From NCBI GenBank assembly GCA_963836905.1, contig CAWIKY010000004.1, positions 124,001 to 188,000 on the forward strand: DNA of 64,000 nucleotides. The letters run 5' to 3'. Source of the stretch: CAWIKY01 sp963836905. Its GTDB lineage: Bacteria > Pseudomonadota > Alphaproteobacteria > Caulobacterales > Hyphomonadaceae. This document shows positions 56,246 through 64,000 of the stretch, piece after piece. The position numbers were made by a program, and so were the translations under genes. The notes under the pieces were generated by a model. It saw only the letters and a program-made list of their open reading frames with translations, was not told the origin of the DNA and did not search any database. How positions within the stretch are numbered: position 1 is the stretch's first letter; the number at the start of each line of letters is the position of its first letter.

Positions 56246-57549
56246 CTAGAGAATAAACTTCGAGAGGTCCGCGTTCTTCGCCAGGTCGCCGACCCGTTCG
56301 CGCACATAAGCGGCATCGATCTCGATCGTTTCACCGGACCGGTCCGTAGCGGTGAACGAGATATCGTCCAGCAACCGCTCCATCACCGTCAACAACCGCC
56401 GCGCGCCGATATTCTCGACGCTGTCATTCACCTGCACAGCCAGATCGGCGATGGCATCAATGGCATCCTCGGTAAACTCAAGCGTGACATTCTCGGCCGC
56501 CATCAGCGCCTTGTACTGGCGGATCAGGCTGGCTTCAGGCTCGGTCAGGATTCGGCGGAACTCATCGCGCGTCAGAGCCTTCAGCTCGACACGGATGGGC
56601 AGACGGCCCTGCAATTCGGGCAGAAGATCACTCGGCTTGGCGACATGGAACGCGCCCGACGCGATGAACAGAACATGGTCTGTCTTTACCGGCCCGCGCT
56701 TGGTTGAAACGGTTGTGCCCTCGATCAGAGGCAGGAGGTCGCGCTGGACACCTTCACGTGAAACATCTGCCCCACCCCGTTCGGCCCGGGACGCCACCTT
56801 GTCTATCTCGTCAAGAAACACGATGCCGTCTTCCTCAACGGCGCGGACAGCTTCGCGGATCACGGTCTCGTCGTCGAGCAGCTTGTCGCTCTCTTCGGTG
56901 ATCAGCGGCTTGTAGGCATCTTTCACCTTCATGCGGACGCGCTTGGTGCGACCGCCCATGGCTTTGCCCAGCATGTCGGAGAGGTTGATCATGCCCATGG
57001 AGCCGCCCCCGCCGGGCAGGTCCATCATGTCCAGCGGCGAGGAGCTGTCAGCCATTTCGACATCAATATCACGGTCGTCCAGCTCACCCTTGTGAAGACG
57101 CGCGCGGAAGCTCTCCCGGGTGGACGCCTGCGCCGTCTCTCCGACGAGCGCATCCAGCACGCGGTTCTCGGCCGCCTTTTCGGCACTGGCCCGCACATCC
57201 TTGCGGCGGCGTTCACGACCTGACCGATCGAGGCCTCGACAAGATCGCGGATGATCTGCTCGACGTCGCGCCCGACATAGCCGACCTCGGTAAACTTGGT
57301 CGCTTCCACCTTCAGGAATGGCGCATCGGCCAGCTTTGCCAGCCGCCGTGATATCTCGGTCTTGCCGACGCCCGTCGGCCCGATCATCAGGATGTTCTTC
57401 GGCGTGATCTCGTCACGCAGTTCGGCCGGCACCTGCTTGCGGCGCCAACGATTGCGCAGCGCAATGGCGACGGCGCGCTTGGCATCGTCCTGACCGACAA
57501 TGTGACGGTCCAGTTCGGAAACGGTTTCGCGCGGGGTAAACTCGGCCAT
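56246..57549 (-). CDS. hslU: ATP-dependent protease ATPase subunit HslU, frameshifted near 57218
   Basis: AAA+ unfoldase of the HslVU protease, about 434 residues if repaired. N-terminal part: FTPRETVSELDRHIVGQDDAK, Walker A GPTGVGKTEIS (about 60-70) and GYVGRDVEQIIRDLVE. After ASIGQV the frame changes; restoring one base near 57215-57221 gives RERRRKDVRASAEKAAENRV, which leads into the I domain and DGIVFLDEIDKVA (Walker B) and the C-terminal DLSKFIL. The 1304-bp span is one short of a multiple of three. A sequence indel is the likely cause. It follows hslV by 71 bp. Confidence 0.94.
56750..56765. promoter_or_regulatory. Degenerate parS-like site inside hslU
   Basis: The bases ACCTTCACGTGAAACA match parS at 13 of 16 positions, with the CACGTGAAACA half intact. 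It lies in coding sequence about 9.4 kb from parS site 3. ParB binding is uncertain. Confidence 0.35.
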
Positions 57550-57620
57550 TTGAGGGGCGTATCCTTATCGGGTGGGGTCGGGTCGTGACGGACGCGGAAA
57601 GGCGCCGCGGGCGTGTCGGC

Positions 57621-58184
57621 CTAGCTTTCCAGAAATTCCATCACAGTGTTCGAATTGGTGAAAACGCAGATGTCTGCTGCTATGGCCATCGCCCGGCGGG
57701 CAATCTCCAGCGCATCATCTTCGTATTCATAGACAGCGCGGGCTGCGGACACGGCAAAGTTGCCGCCCGACCCGATGGCGACCGTGTCATGGTCGGGCTC
57801 GAGCACATCGCCCTGTCCGGTAATCACCAGCGTTATGTCGGCATCAGCCACGATCAGCATGGCTTCCAGCTTCTGGAGATACTTTTCAGTCCGCCAGTCC
57901 TTGGCCAGTTCGACCGCTGCCCGCATCAGCTGGCCGGGAAAACGCTCCAGCTTCTGCTCAAGCCGTTCGAAGAGGGTGAAGGCATCGGCGGTTGCGCCGG
58001 CGAACCCGGCAAGCACGCTGCCGTTTCCGAGGCGGCGAACCTTGCGGGCATTCCCCTTCATGACGGTGTTACCCATCGAGACCTGACCGTCGCCGATGAT
58101 GACGACCTTACCGTTCTTGCGGACAGCGAGGATGGTGGTGGCGTGCCAGGGAGAAGCGGCCCCGGATGACATGGTGTTCTGCAT
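57621..58184 (-). CDS. hslV: ATP-dependent protease peptidase subunit HslV
   Basis: N-terminal-Thr protease of HslVU, 187 residues from the ATG at 58184 (MQNTMSSGAASPWHATTILAV). The catalytic Thr is the first Thr of HATTILAV after a short propeptide; GDGQVSMGNTVMKGNARKVR and AIGSGGNFAVSAARA are family signatures. A longer in-frame reading to 58433 has no homology-like content. Order hslV-hslU on one strand suggests a two-gene operon. Confidence 0.96.
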   Translation of the reverse strand: MQNTMSSGAASPWHATTILAVRKNGKVVIIGDGQVSMGNTVMKGNARKVRRLGNGSVLAGFAGATADAFTLFERLEQKLERFPGQLMRAAVELAKDWRTEKYLQKLEAMLIVADADITLVITGQGDVLEPDHDTVAIGSGGNFAVSAARAVYEYEDDALEIARRAMAIAADICVFTNSNTVMEFLES

Positions 58185-58582
58185 CCGCCCTATCTGGAAG
58201 GCCACGCGCCCCTGTTCAAGAACGGGCGGCACCTCGCAGGCAATTAGAGCGTCGGGCGAAGAATCTGGAACGCTTGACCGCTGGAGTTTTTCGTCAGGGC
58301 CCGGAGCGCACCGCAGCCCGATGCGGGCATCGGGTGAGGATCGCGACGCCGCCCTGGCGGAAAAGGCCAGTGGCCCGCAGGGTGGCCCTGCTGGCACATA
58401 TCCTTGAAAGGTCTGCTCACTGCACCGCAACACGCTTGGCGCGTCTCATCCGCCCCGGACGCGTCGCAATCCTCCCAGCATGCGTGCATGCTGGTCCGGT
58501 CTGCTCCTCTCCGGGACAAACGATCCACACCATCAAGCGCTTCAGATTTTACGCCCGCCGCTCTAGGCGCCGGTAACTCTCA
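58185..58582. other. Intergenic region upstream of hslV
   Basis: About 400 bp between hslV and the end of the GGDEF-EAL gene, both on the minus strand. The open frames here have no motif or initiation context. A CTTGAAC hexamer-like element on the minus strand (58214-58220) recalls heat-shock -35 boxes but would put the start too close to the hslV ATG. Nothing else is evident. Confidence 0.4.
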
Positions 58583-60727
58583 TCAGGCCCTGATGCGGGC
58601 TTCCGGCGCAAAATCCATCGGATCGATCCCCTGCTCCACGGGCAGGCCGCCGAACGGCGTCCAGTTCTCAAGGAAAGGCAGGATCTCGTTGGCAGGCAAA
58701 GGCCGCGAATAGAGATAGCCTTGCGCGATGGTACAGCCCCGGCGGCGCAGGAAGTCGCTCTGCGACACGGTCTCGACGCCCTCGGCGACCGTTTCCAGAC
58801 CCAGCGTTTCTGCAAGCGCCAGGATCATGTCGCAAATGGCCGGAGCCTGCTTGTCGGAGTGAAGCGCACTGACGAACTGCTGGTCGATCTTGAAGACATC
58901 GAAGGGCAGCTTGGTGAGGGTGCCAAGGTTTGAATGCCCCGCACCGAAATCATCAATGGCCAGCCGCACACCCATGGCGCGCAATGGACGCATGATTTCC
59001 GATACGCGCTCGGGATCGTTCACAGCGAGGCTCTCGGTGATCTCCAGTTCAAGGCGTCCCGGCGGCAAGCTTGCTTCGCGCAAGGCAATAAGAACCTTCT
59101 CCGCGAAATTGGGCTCTTCCAGCTGCAGCGGTGAAACGTTCACGGCCACCTTGCACTCGAAACCGGAGCGCATCCACGCAGCCGCCTCGATGCAGGACTT
59201 TCGAAGAACCGTATCACCGATGGAGGAGATGAGACCGATATGTTCGGCCATCGGAATGAACAAGCCGGGCGAAACCAGGCTGCCATCAGCACGGCGCCAC
59301 CGCACGAGCGCTTCCGCGCCGCAGATCGCGCCGGTCCGGAAATCGACCTTCGGCTGAAAGAAGGGTTCGAACTCATCATTGGCTATGGCCGTGCGCAGGT
59401 CCGCTTCGAGCGTGATCTGGTCCTGTGCAGCCTGATTGAGCTTGCTCGAGAACAGACGCGACTTGCCTCGGCCTGAGCGCTTGGCTTCCTTCAGGGCGAG
59501 ATCGGCGTTTCGCATCAGCGTTTCGGCGGACTCACCATGGTCGGGCGCGAAAGCCGCACCGGCTGCCAGCCCAAGTGAAACCGTCTGTCCGGCCAGTTCC
59601 AGTGGCTGTCGCATCGAGGCTATGGTCATCTGGACGATACGGGCAATATCCTCCTTGCTGGAAACACTTGGCACCAGAACGGCAAATTCGTCAGCACCGA
59701 GCCTGGAGATGATGCTCGGCCTTTTCTGACCGTCCAGCATTCGCACCGTCTTGTCGGCAGTTGCCATGGACTTGGAAATCCGCAAGCCGATCAGTGACAA
59801 CGCCTCATCGCCCTTTTGCGGCCCCATGGTTTCGTTGACCCAACGGAACCGGTCAACGTTGAACTGGATCACGGCGACCAGCTCGGCTCCTGACCGCTTG
59901 GCCAATGCGCCCTCGACATGCCGCGTGAAAAGATCGCGATTGGGCAGATCGGTAACGGAATCGACGAAGGCGAGCCTGCGGATCTGCTCAAGCGAGGAAT
60001 CGATACGTTCGAGCATACGGTTCATGGCGTTGCCCAGACGCTCGAATTCGTCGCCGGTCCTGATCGAGATGCGGTCAGACATCCGGCCGACCCGCACGCC
60101 TTCGGCAAACTCGGTCAGCTTTGTAAGCGGATCAGAAATCCGTTTGAGAATGAGGAGCGTGACCGTGAACGCAATGAGTGCCACGATCAGACTAAGCGAC
60201 AGGTTCCACAAGATCGACTTGACCGTGACTGCGAGCATTTCTGCCTTGCCAAGCGCAATAGCGACAGAGCCGACGACCTCTCCGTTCATCTCGACAGGCC
60301 GGGCGGTGACATAGGAATGTCTGGTTTCAGACCGGGCAATGTCGCCGGACAGCCGGGCTTCCTCTGCCGCCGCACGCAGAGGATCCAGCGAAGGAGTATC
60401 TCCAGCGTCGTATTCGACCGTGGCTACGCCCTCGCCATCCACGATCACGATGCCCATGATGTTGAAACGGCCGCCAAAAGTAGAGATCAGGCGTTCCAGC
60501 CGTCCGACTTCACGGTAGCGCAGGTCAGCATTGCCGACATCGGCCAGAACAAGCGCGATGTTGTCGGTACGGAACCGCAACTCCCTGGACTTGTCCATCC
60601 GGTCGCTCATCAGGTTTGCAAGCGTAATGCCGCCACAGACTGTCAGGAGCAGAAGCCCCACATACAGCAGGACATTTCTCTTGACGCTTCGGCCCCCACC
60701 TTTGCTCAAGAAACTTTGCAACTTCAT
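58583..60727 (-). CDS. Membrane GGDEF-EAL protein with degenerate GGDEF motif
   Basis: About 714 residues from the ATG at 60727 (MKLQSFLSKGGG). Membrane segments at about 18-37 and 174-195 flank a periplasmic sensor, then HAMP (about 195-245) and a GGDEF domain (about 250-420) whose signature reads GADEF (344-348) with weak substrate-site residues, so cyclase activity is doubtful. The EAL domain keeps EAL (472-474, AEALVRW), NVSPLQL, ITES and DDFGAGHSNL, plus VAEGVET, so it is probably an active c-di-GMP phosphodiesterase. It is divergent from hisB, with 128 bp between the starts. Confidence 0.92.
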   Translation of the reverse strand: MKLQSFLSKGGGRSVKRNVLLYVGLLLLTVCGGITLANLMSDRMDKSRELRFRTDNIALVLADVGNADLRYREVGRLERLISTFGGRFNIMGIVIVDGEGVATVEYDAGDTPSLDPLRAAAEEARLSGDIARSETRHSYVTARPVEMNGEVVGSVAIALGKAEMLAVTVKSILWNLSLSLIVALIAFTVTLLILKRISDPLTKLTEFAEGVRVGRMSDRISIRTGDEFERLGNAMNRMLERIDSSLEQIRRLAFVDSVTDLPNRDLFTRHVEGALAKRSGAELVAVIQFNVDRFRWVNETMGPQKGDEALSLIGLRISKSMATADKTVRMLDGQKRPSIISRLGADEFAVLVPSVSSKEDIARIVQMTIASMRQPLELAGQTVSLGLAAGAAFAPDHGESAETLMRNADLALKEAKRSGRGKSRLFSSKLNQAAQDQITLEADLRTAIANDEFEPFFQPKVDFRTGAICGAEALVRWRRADGSLVSPGLFIPMAEHIGLISSIGDTVLRKSCIEAAAWMRSGFECKVAVNVSPLQLEEPNFAEKVLIALREASLPPGRLELEITESLAVNDPERVSEIMRPLRAMGVRLAIDDFGAGHSNLGTLTKLPFDVFKIDQQFVSALHSDKQAPAICDMILALAETLGLETVAEGVETVSQSDFLRRRGCTIAQGYLYSRPLPANEILPFLENWTPFGGLPVEQGIDPMDFAPEARIRA

Positions 60728-60855
60728 CGGGCTTTCTCTGCCTCTTATGGTACGTTCAGACGCACCTCTCCCCCCTTTCTGGAAAAATATGTTTAGTATT
60801 AGGTGAATGCGCGCTAATTCGCTGCGCACGGCACAGACAAGACAGGCGGGGACAT

Positions 60856-61455
60856 ATGTCCGACCAGCAAAGACGCGCCCACGTGACGCGCGAAACCCGC
60901 GAGACGCAGATCGAGGTCGACCTCGTGCTGGACGGCTCCGGCAAGGCCGATATCGAGACTGGAATCGGTTTCTTCGATCACATGCTGGAGAGTTTCACCA
61001 AGCATGCCGCCTTTGACATGAAAGTTCGCACCAAGGGCGATCTCCACATCGACATGCACCACACTGTCGAGGACACCGGCATGGTTATCGGCAGTGCCGT
61101 TCGCGAGGCTCTCGGGAATTTCTCCGGCATACGCCGGTTCGGGCACGCCTACATCCCGATGGACGAGACCCTGACCCGCGCCAGCATAGACCTCTGCAAC
61201 CGGCCTTATCTGGTCTGGAAAGTCGCGTTTGCCCGCGACACGGTCGGCGCGATGGACACAGAGCTGTTCAAGGAATGGTTTCATGCCTTCGCGATGAAAT
61301 CGGGTGCCTGTGTGCACGTCGAAAACCTGTATGGCGAAAACTCGCATCACATCGTCGAAAGCGCCTACAAGGCGCTTGCGCGGGCTCTGCGGGAGGGCTG
61401 CGCCCCCGACGATGTATATGGCGGTGAGGCCCCCTCCACGAAGGGCTCGCTCTGA
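60856..61455 (+). CDS. hisB: Imidazoleglycerol-phosphate dehydratase
   Basis: Monofunctional IGPD, 199 residues; dehydrates imidazoleglycerol phosphate in histidine synthesis. Metal-binding His clusters: DMHHTVEDTG (about 71-80) and HHIVESAYKA (about 163-172), with GIGFFDHML in the N-terminus. The ATG at 60856 is preceded by GGGGACAT. First gene of hisB-hisH-hisA-hisF-hisE, the standard alphaproteobacterial order; hisI is not with hisE here. Confidence 0.97.
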   Translation: MSDQQRRAHVTRETRETQIEVDLVLDGSGKADIETGIGFFDHMLESFTKHAAFDMKVRTKGDLHIDMHHTVEDTGMVIGSAVREALGNFSGIRRFGHAYIPMDETLTRASIDLCNRPYLVWKVAFARDTVGAMDTELFKEWFHAFAMKSGACVHVENLYGENSHHIVESAYKALARALREGCAPDDVYGGEAPSTKGSL

Positions 61456-61486
61456 TCGCGTTTCCCAGCCCTGAAGGCCGCAAACA

Positions 61487-62128
61487 TTGGCTCGTCTTGT
61501 TATCGTTGATTACGGATCGGGAAACCTCCCCTCGGTCGAGCGCGCCCTGCAGCGCTGCGTCCATGAGGCCGGACTGTCCGTAGAGATTACCAGCAGCGAC
61601 CGTAGCGAAGCTATCGAAAGCGCTGACCGCATCGTCATTCCGGGCGTCGGACACTTTGCCGATTGCAAGCGCGCCATCGATGCAAGACCGGGGCTGACCG
61701 AAGCACTGAACGCGGCAGTGGGCGACAAGGCGCGCCCCGTTCTGGGTATCTGCGTCGGCATGCAGCTTATGGCGACGAACGGGCTGGAGGATGGCGACAC
61801 GCCGGGTTTTGGCTGGATCCCCGGCACGGTCGGGCCTCTGAAACCGTCCGGCAATCTGCCGGTGCCGCATATGGGCTGGAATGAACTCACCGCCACCGGA
61901 AACCACCCGGTACTCGCCGGTCTGCCGGACGATGCCCATGCCTATTTCGTGCATTCCTATGCGTATGATGCCGCAAACCGGTCAGATGTGATCGCGACCA
62001 GCGATCATGGGGGGCCGTTTGCCGCGATCATTGCTCGCGATACGCTTGTCGGTACCCAGTTCCACCCTGAAAAAAGCCAGCAGACCGGCTTGCGGGTGCT
62101 GACCAACTGGTTGAACTGGACACCATGA
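61487..62128 (+). CDS. hisH: Imidazole glycerol phosphate synthase, glutaminase subunit
   Basis: Class I glutamine amidotransferase that feeds ammonia to HisF. 213 residues from a TTG at 61487 (MARLVIVDYGSGNL). Nucleophile Cys in LGICVGMQLM (about 86-95), His and Glu in TQFHPEKSQQTG near the C-terminus. Overlaps hisA (ATGA). Confidence 0.96.
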   Translation: MARLVIVDYGSGNLPSVERALQRCVHEAGLSVEITSSDRSEAIESADRIVIPGVGHFADCKRAIDARPGLTEALNAAVGDKARPVLGICVGMQLMATNGLEDGDTPGFGWIPGTVGPLKPSGNLPVPHMGWNELTATGNHPVLAGLPDDAHAYFVHSYAYDAANRSDVIATSDHGGPFAAIIARDTLVGTQFHPEKSQQTGLRVLTNWLNWTP

Positions 62129-62859
62129 CCGAATTTACGCTTTACCCTGCCATCGACCTGAAAGGTGGCGAATGTGTCCGCCTCATTCGCGGCGACATGA
62201 CCCGTGCGACGCGGTTCTCCTCCAGCCCCGCAGATCAGGCGGTGACGTTTCAGGCCGCCGGTTTTCGCTATCTGCACATCGTCGATCTGGACGGTGCCTT
62301 CGCAGGAGAAAGCCGCAATGGCGACGCCGTCCGTTCGGTGCTCTCCAGCATCGACATGCCGGTTCAGCTCGGCGGCGGTTTGCGCTCCATGGCCCATGTC
62401 GAAGCCTGGCTGGAGGCCGGAATTGCGCGGGTGATCCTCGGAACGGCCGCGGTGCGCGATCCGGCGTTCGTCAAGGCAGCAGCCAAAGCCTTTCCGGGCC
62501 GTGTCGCGGTCGGTATCGATGCGCGAGACGGTATGGTAGCTGTCGAGGGCTGGGCGGAAACCTCGAACCTCGCCGCGCTGGATCTGGCCAAGGCATTTGC
62601 CAATTCTGGTGTTGCAGCCCTGATCGTCACGGACATCGGGCGCGACGGTATGAAGACTGGCGTCAATGTCGACCTCACCCAGTCCATGGCAGACGCTGTG
62701 GATATTCCGGTGATCGCCTCGGGCGGACTTCGCTCGACAGAGGACATCACCGCGCTCCGGAACGCATCCGGAACGCGACCCATATCGGGGGCCATCCTTG
62801 GCCGCGCCCTTTATGACGGCGATATCGACGCGGCCGGGGCGCTGGCAGCGGCGTGCTGA
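62125..62859 (+). CDS. hisA: Phosphoribosylformimino-5-aminoimidazole carboxamide ribotide isomerase
   Basis: TIM-barrel Amadori isomerase, 244 residues. Start LYPAIDLKGGECVRLIRGD; catalytic Asp in AIDLKGG and Asp in VTDIGRDGM; phosphate loops QLGGGLRSM and ASGGLRSTED. It overlaps hisH at its start and hisF at its end (7 bp). Confidence 0.96.
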   Translation: MTEFTLYPAIDLKGGECVRLIRGDMTRATRFSSSPADQAVTFQAAGFRYLHIVDLDGAFAGESRNGDAVRSVLSSIDMPVQLGGGLRSMAHVEAWLEAGIARVILGTAAVRDPAFVKAAAKAFPGRVAVGIDARDGMVAVEGWAETSNLAALDLAKAFANSGVAALIVTDIGRDGMKTGVNVDLTQSMADAVDIPVIASGGLRSTEDITALRNASGTRPISGAILGRALYDGDIDAAGALAAAC

Positions 62860-63611
62860 AAACCCGCATCATCCCCTGCCTGGACGTCAAGAACGGGCGC
62901 ACGGTGAAGGGTGTCAACTTCGTCGATCTGCGTGATGCGGGCGACCCTGTCGCGCTGGCCAAGGCCTATGACGCGCAGGGCGCGGACGAGCTGTGTTTTC
63001 TCGATATCTCGGCCAGCTCGGAAGGCCGGGGCACGCTTCTGGACATCATTACCGCAACGGCCAGCAACTGTTTCATGCCGCTGACCGTCGGCGGCGGCGT
63101 GCGTACGCCGGACGACATGGTGACGCTCCTTCGCGCCGGAGCCGACAAGGTCGCCATCAATACGGCAGCAGTGAATGATCCTGAGATTGTGGCCCGCTGC
63201 GCTGCCCGTGTGGGTCGCCAATGCGTCGTCGTCGCCATAGATGCTCGCAGTAACGGACGCGGCGGTTTTGAGATTTTCACGCATGGCGGCTCACGGGCCA
63301 CGGGCAAGGACGCCGTTGCCTTCGCAAGGGACGTTGCGAAGAAGGGCGCAGGGGAGCTTCTCCTCACCTCAATGGACCGCGACGGAACGAAATCCGGTTT
63401 CGACATTGCGCTGACATCCGCCGTCAAATCTTCGGTGAGCATTCCCGTCATTGCCTCCGGTGGTGCGGGAAATGCCCGGCATCTGGCGGACTGTGTGCGC
63501 GAAACCGGCGTCGATGCCGTCCTCGCCGCCTCGATCTTTCACTTTGGCGAGGTCTCGCTGAAAGAGGCAAAAGCGGCTATGCAGGCTGCTGGGGTTGCTG
63601 TGAGACCCTGA
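62853..63611 (+). CDS. hisF: Imidazole glycerol phosphate synthase, cyclase subunit
   Basis: TIM-barrel cyclase partner of HisH, 252 residues from GTG 62853 (MLKTRIIPCLDVKNGRTVKG). Catalytic Asp in CLDVKNG and in TSMDRDGTKSG; phosphate loops TVGGGVRTPDD and ASGGAGN. The hisA-hisF overlap points to coupled translation. Confidence 0.97.
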   Translation: MLKTRIIPCLDVKNGRTVKGVNFVDLRDAGDPVALAKAYDAQGADELCFLDISASSEGRGTLLDIITATASNCFMPLTVGGGVRTPDDMVTLLRAGADKVAINTAAVNDPEIVARCAARVGRQCVVVAIDARSNGRGGFEIFTHGGSRATGKDAVAFARDVAKKGAGELLLTSMDRDGTKSGFDIALTSAVKSSVSIPVIASGGAGNARHLADCVRETGVDAVLAASIFHFGEVSLKEAKAAMQAAGVAVRP

Positions 63612-63629
63612 TTCGTTTTGGGGACGCTT

Positions 63630-63968
63630 ATGCCACTCGGTTCAGTAGACAACCTTGCAGATGTGCTGGGGCAACTCGCCGATACGATAGATGCGCGCGC
63701 CGAAGCTGAAGACGTCACCAACTCATATACCGCTCAGCTTCTGGCCGCCGGACCGCATCGGACCGCGAAGAAGATTGGCGAAGAAGGGGTCGAACTGGCC
63801 CTCGCCATCGCTGGCGGGACTTCGACAGATATTACCGACGAGTCCGCTGATCTGATATATCATTTGCTTGTCGCCCTCGCGAGCCGTGAGATCACACTCG
63901 ATGCGGTGGCAAAGAAAATCGCCAAACGTCAGGGCATTTCCGGGCTCAGAGAAAAAGCGGCCCGCTAG
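63630..63968 (+). CDS. hisE: Phosphoribosyl-ATP pyrophosphatase
   Basis: Second step of histidine synthesis, a MazG-like helical hydrolase. 112 residues from ATG 63630, which has GGGGA upstream; TTG 63618 is an alternative. Signature TAKKIGEEGVELALAIA with the metal-binding EEGVE, and DESADLIYHLL. Stop at 63966-63968; the last 32 bp of the window hold no further feature. Confidence 0.95.
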   Translation: MPLGSVDNLADVLGQLADTIDARAEAEDVTNSYTAQLLAAGPHRTAKKIGEEGVELALAIAGGTSTDITDESADLIYHLLVALASREITLDAVAKKIAKRQGISGLREKAAR

Positions 63969-64000
63969 CGGCCTGGCTTTCTGGGTAGTTGGATTCCCTC

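Larger units (their letters stand above)
55861..56250. repeat. Repeat-dense intergenic mosaic downstream of the HWE-type kinase
   Basis: Together with 55760-55860, this gap of nearly 490 bp between the kinase stop and the hslU stop holds no convincing gene. It contains family B copy 3 (56011-56048) and copy 4 (56198-56233), several TTCGACA[A/G]GCTCA units or their complements (55879-55891, 55922-55934), and a different dyad whose arms GGCGTGGAGTCCAG (56092-56105) and CTGGACGCCACGC (56146-56158) flank about 40 bp. A further CGCTAC/GTAGCG pair follows (56158-56178). This looks like accumulated miniature repeats of the REP/BIME sort. Confidence 0.65.

Noticed and set aside
58192..58220. Possible heat-shock promoter (CTTGAAC with CAGATA) upstream of hslV
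   Set aside because: Spacing would put the transcript start at the ATG itself, and the -10 match is poor.

Overview
The window looks like an origin-proximal stretch of a high-GC alphaproteobacterial chromosome, most likely from the Caulobacterales / Maricaulales / Hyphomonadaceae side of the class. The reasons are the miaB-phoH-ybeY-corC-lnt-HTH block, the mnmE-mnmG-rsmG-parA-parB block with three perfect parS sites (TGTTTCACGTGAAACA), the hslVU / hisBHAFE neighbourhood, an NtrZ-like periplasmic protein, a DUF3576 lipoprotein, and many ATGA-type overlaps. I see no phage, insertion sequence, CRISPR array, rRNA or tRNA gene. No single locus is clearly a new system; the best candidate is the CHAT / two-component island at about 28.3-35.0 kb.

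Layout. 1-3.8 kb: 3' part of sucA and sucB (2-oxoglutarate dehydrogenase, with a two-lipoyl E2). 3.9-9.5 kb: rsmE, ubiA, a membrane-anchored unknown, a membrane desaturase, a FrnE-like DsbA protein and an LpxR-like barrel protein. 9.5-11.6 kb: a GH5 glycosidase and a 2OG-Fe(II) oxygenase, both frameshifted. 11.7-27.7 kb: housekeeping genes leuC, glnD, murJ, trpS, a PCuAC copper chaperone, nfu, a nitroreductase, tsaB-rimI-fur-miaB and phoH-ybeY-corC-lnt. 27.7-37.0 kb: the most accessory part, with an XRE regulator, an exported TPR-CHAT protein, a LuxR-type regulator, an exported PPC-like protein, an OmpR-type regulator with its kinase, an NtrZ-like protein and a porin. 37.0-42.5 kb: DUF3576-leuS-lptE-holA, then parB. 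42.6-48.7 kb: parA, rsmG, mnmG, mnmE, rho with the parS sites. 48.9-55.8 kb: a GFA protein, fdxA-terB-S4-helicase, an HCCA isomerase-like protein and an HWE/HisKA_2 kinase. 55.8-56.25 kb: repeat-packed intergenic DNA. 56.2-64.0 kb: hslUV, a GGDEF-EAL protein and hisBHAFE.

Two genome-level patterns matter when using this annotation. First, at least six genes carry single-base frameshifts (GH5 twice, the 2OG oxygenase, glnD, trpS, miaB, hslU). Four are well-conserved housekeeping genes, so uncorrected sequencing or assembly indels are the simplest explanation. Second, two families of short palindromic intergenic repeats occur, one at 10.65 and 19.2 kb and the other at 3.76 kb and three times in 55.8-56.23 kb.

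Functionally the window combines translation quality control (rsmE, rsmG, mnmE/G, miaB, tsaB, ybeY, leuS, trpS), chromosome segregation (parABS), envelope building (murJ, lnt, lptE, porin), nitrogen sensing (glnD, NtrZ-like) and histidine and leucine synthesis, with an envelope-directed signalling/proteolysis island in the middle.
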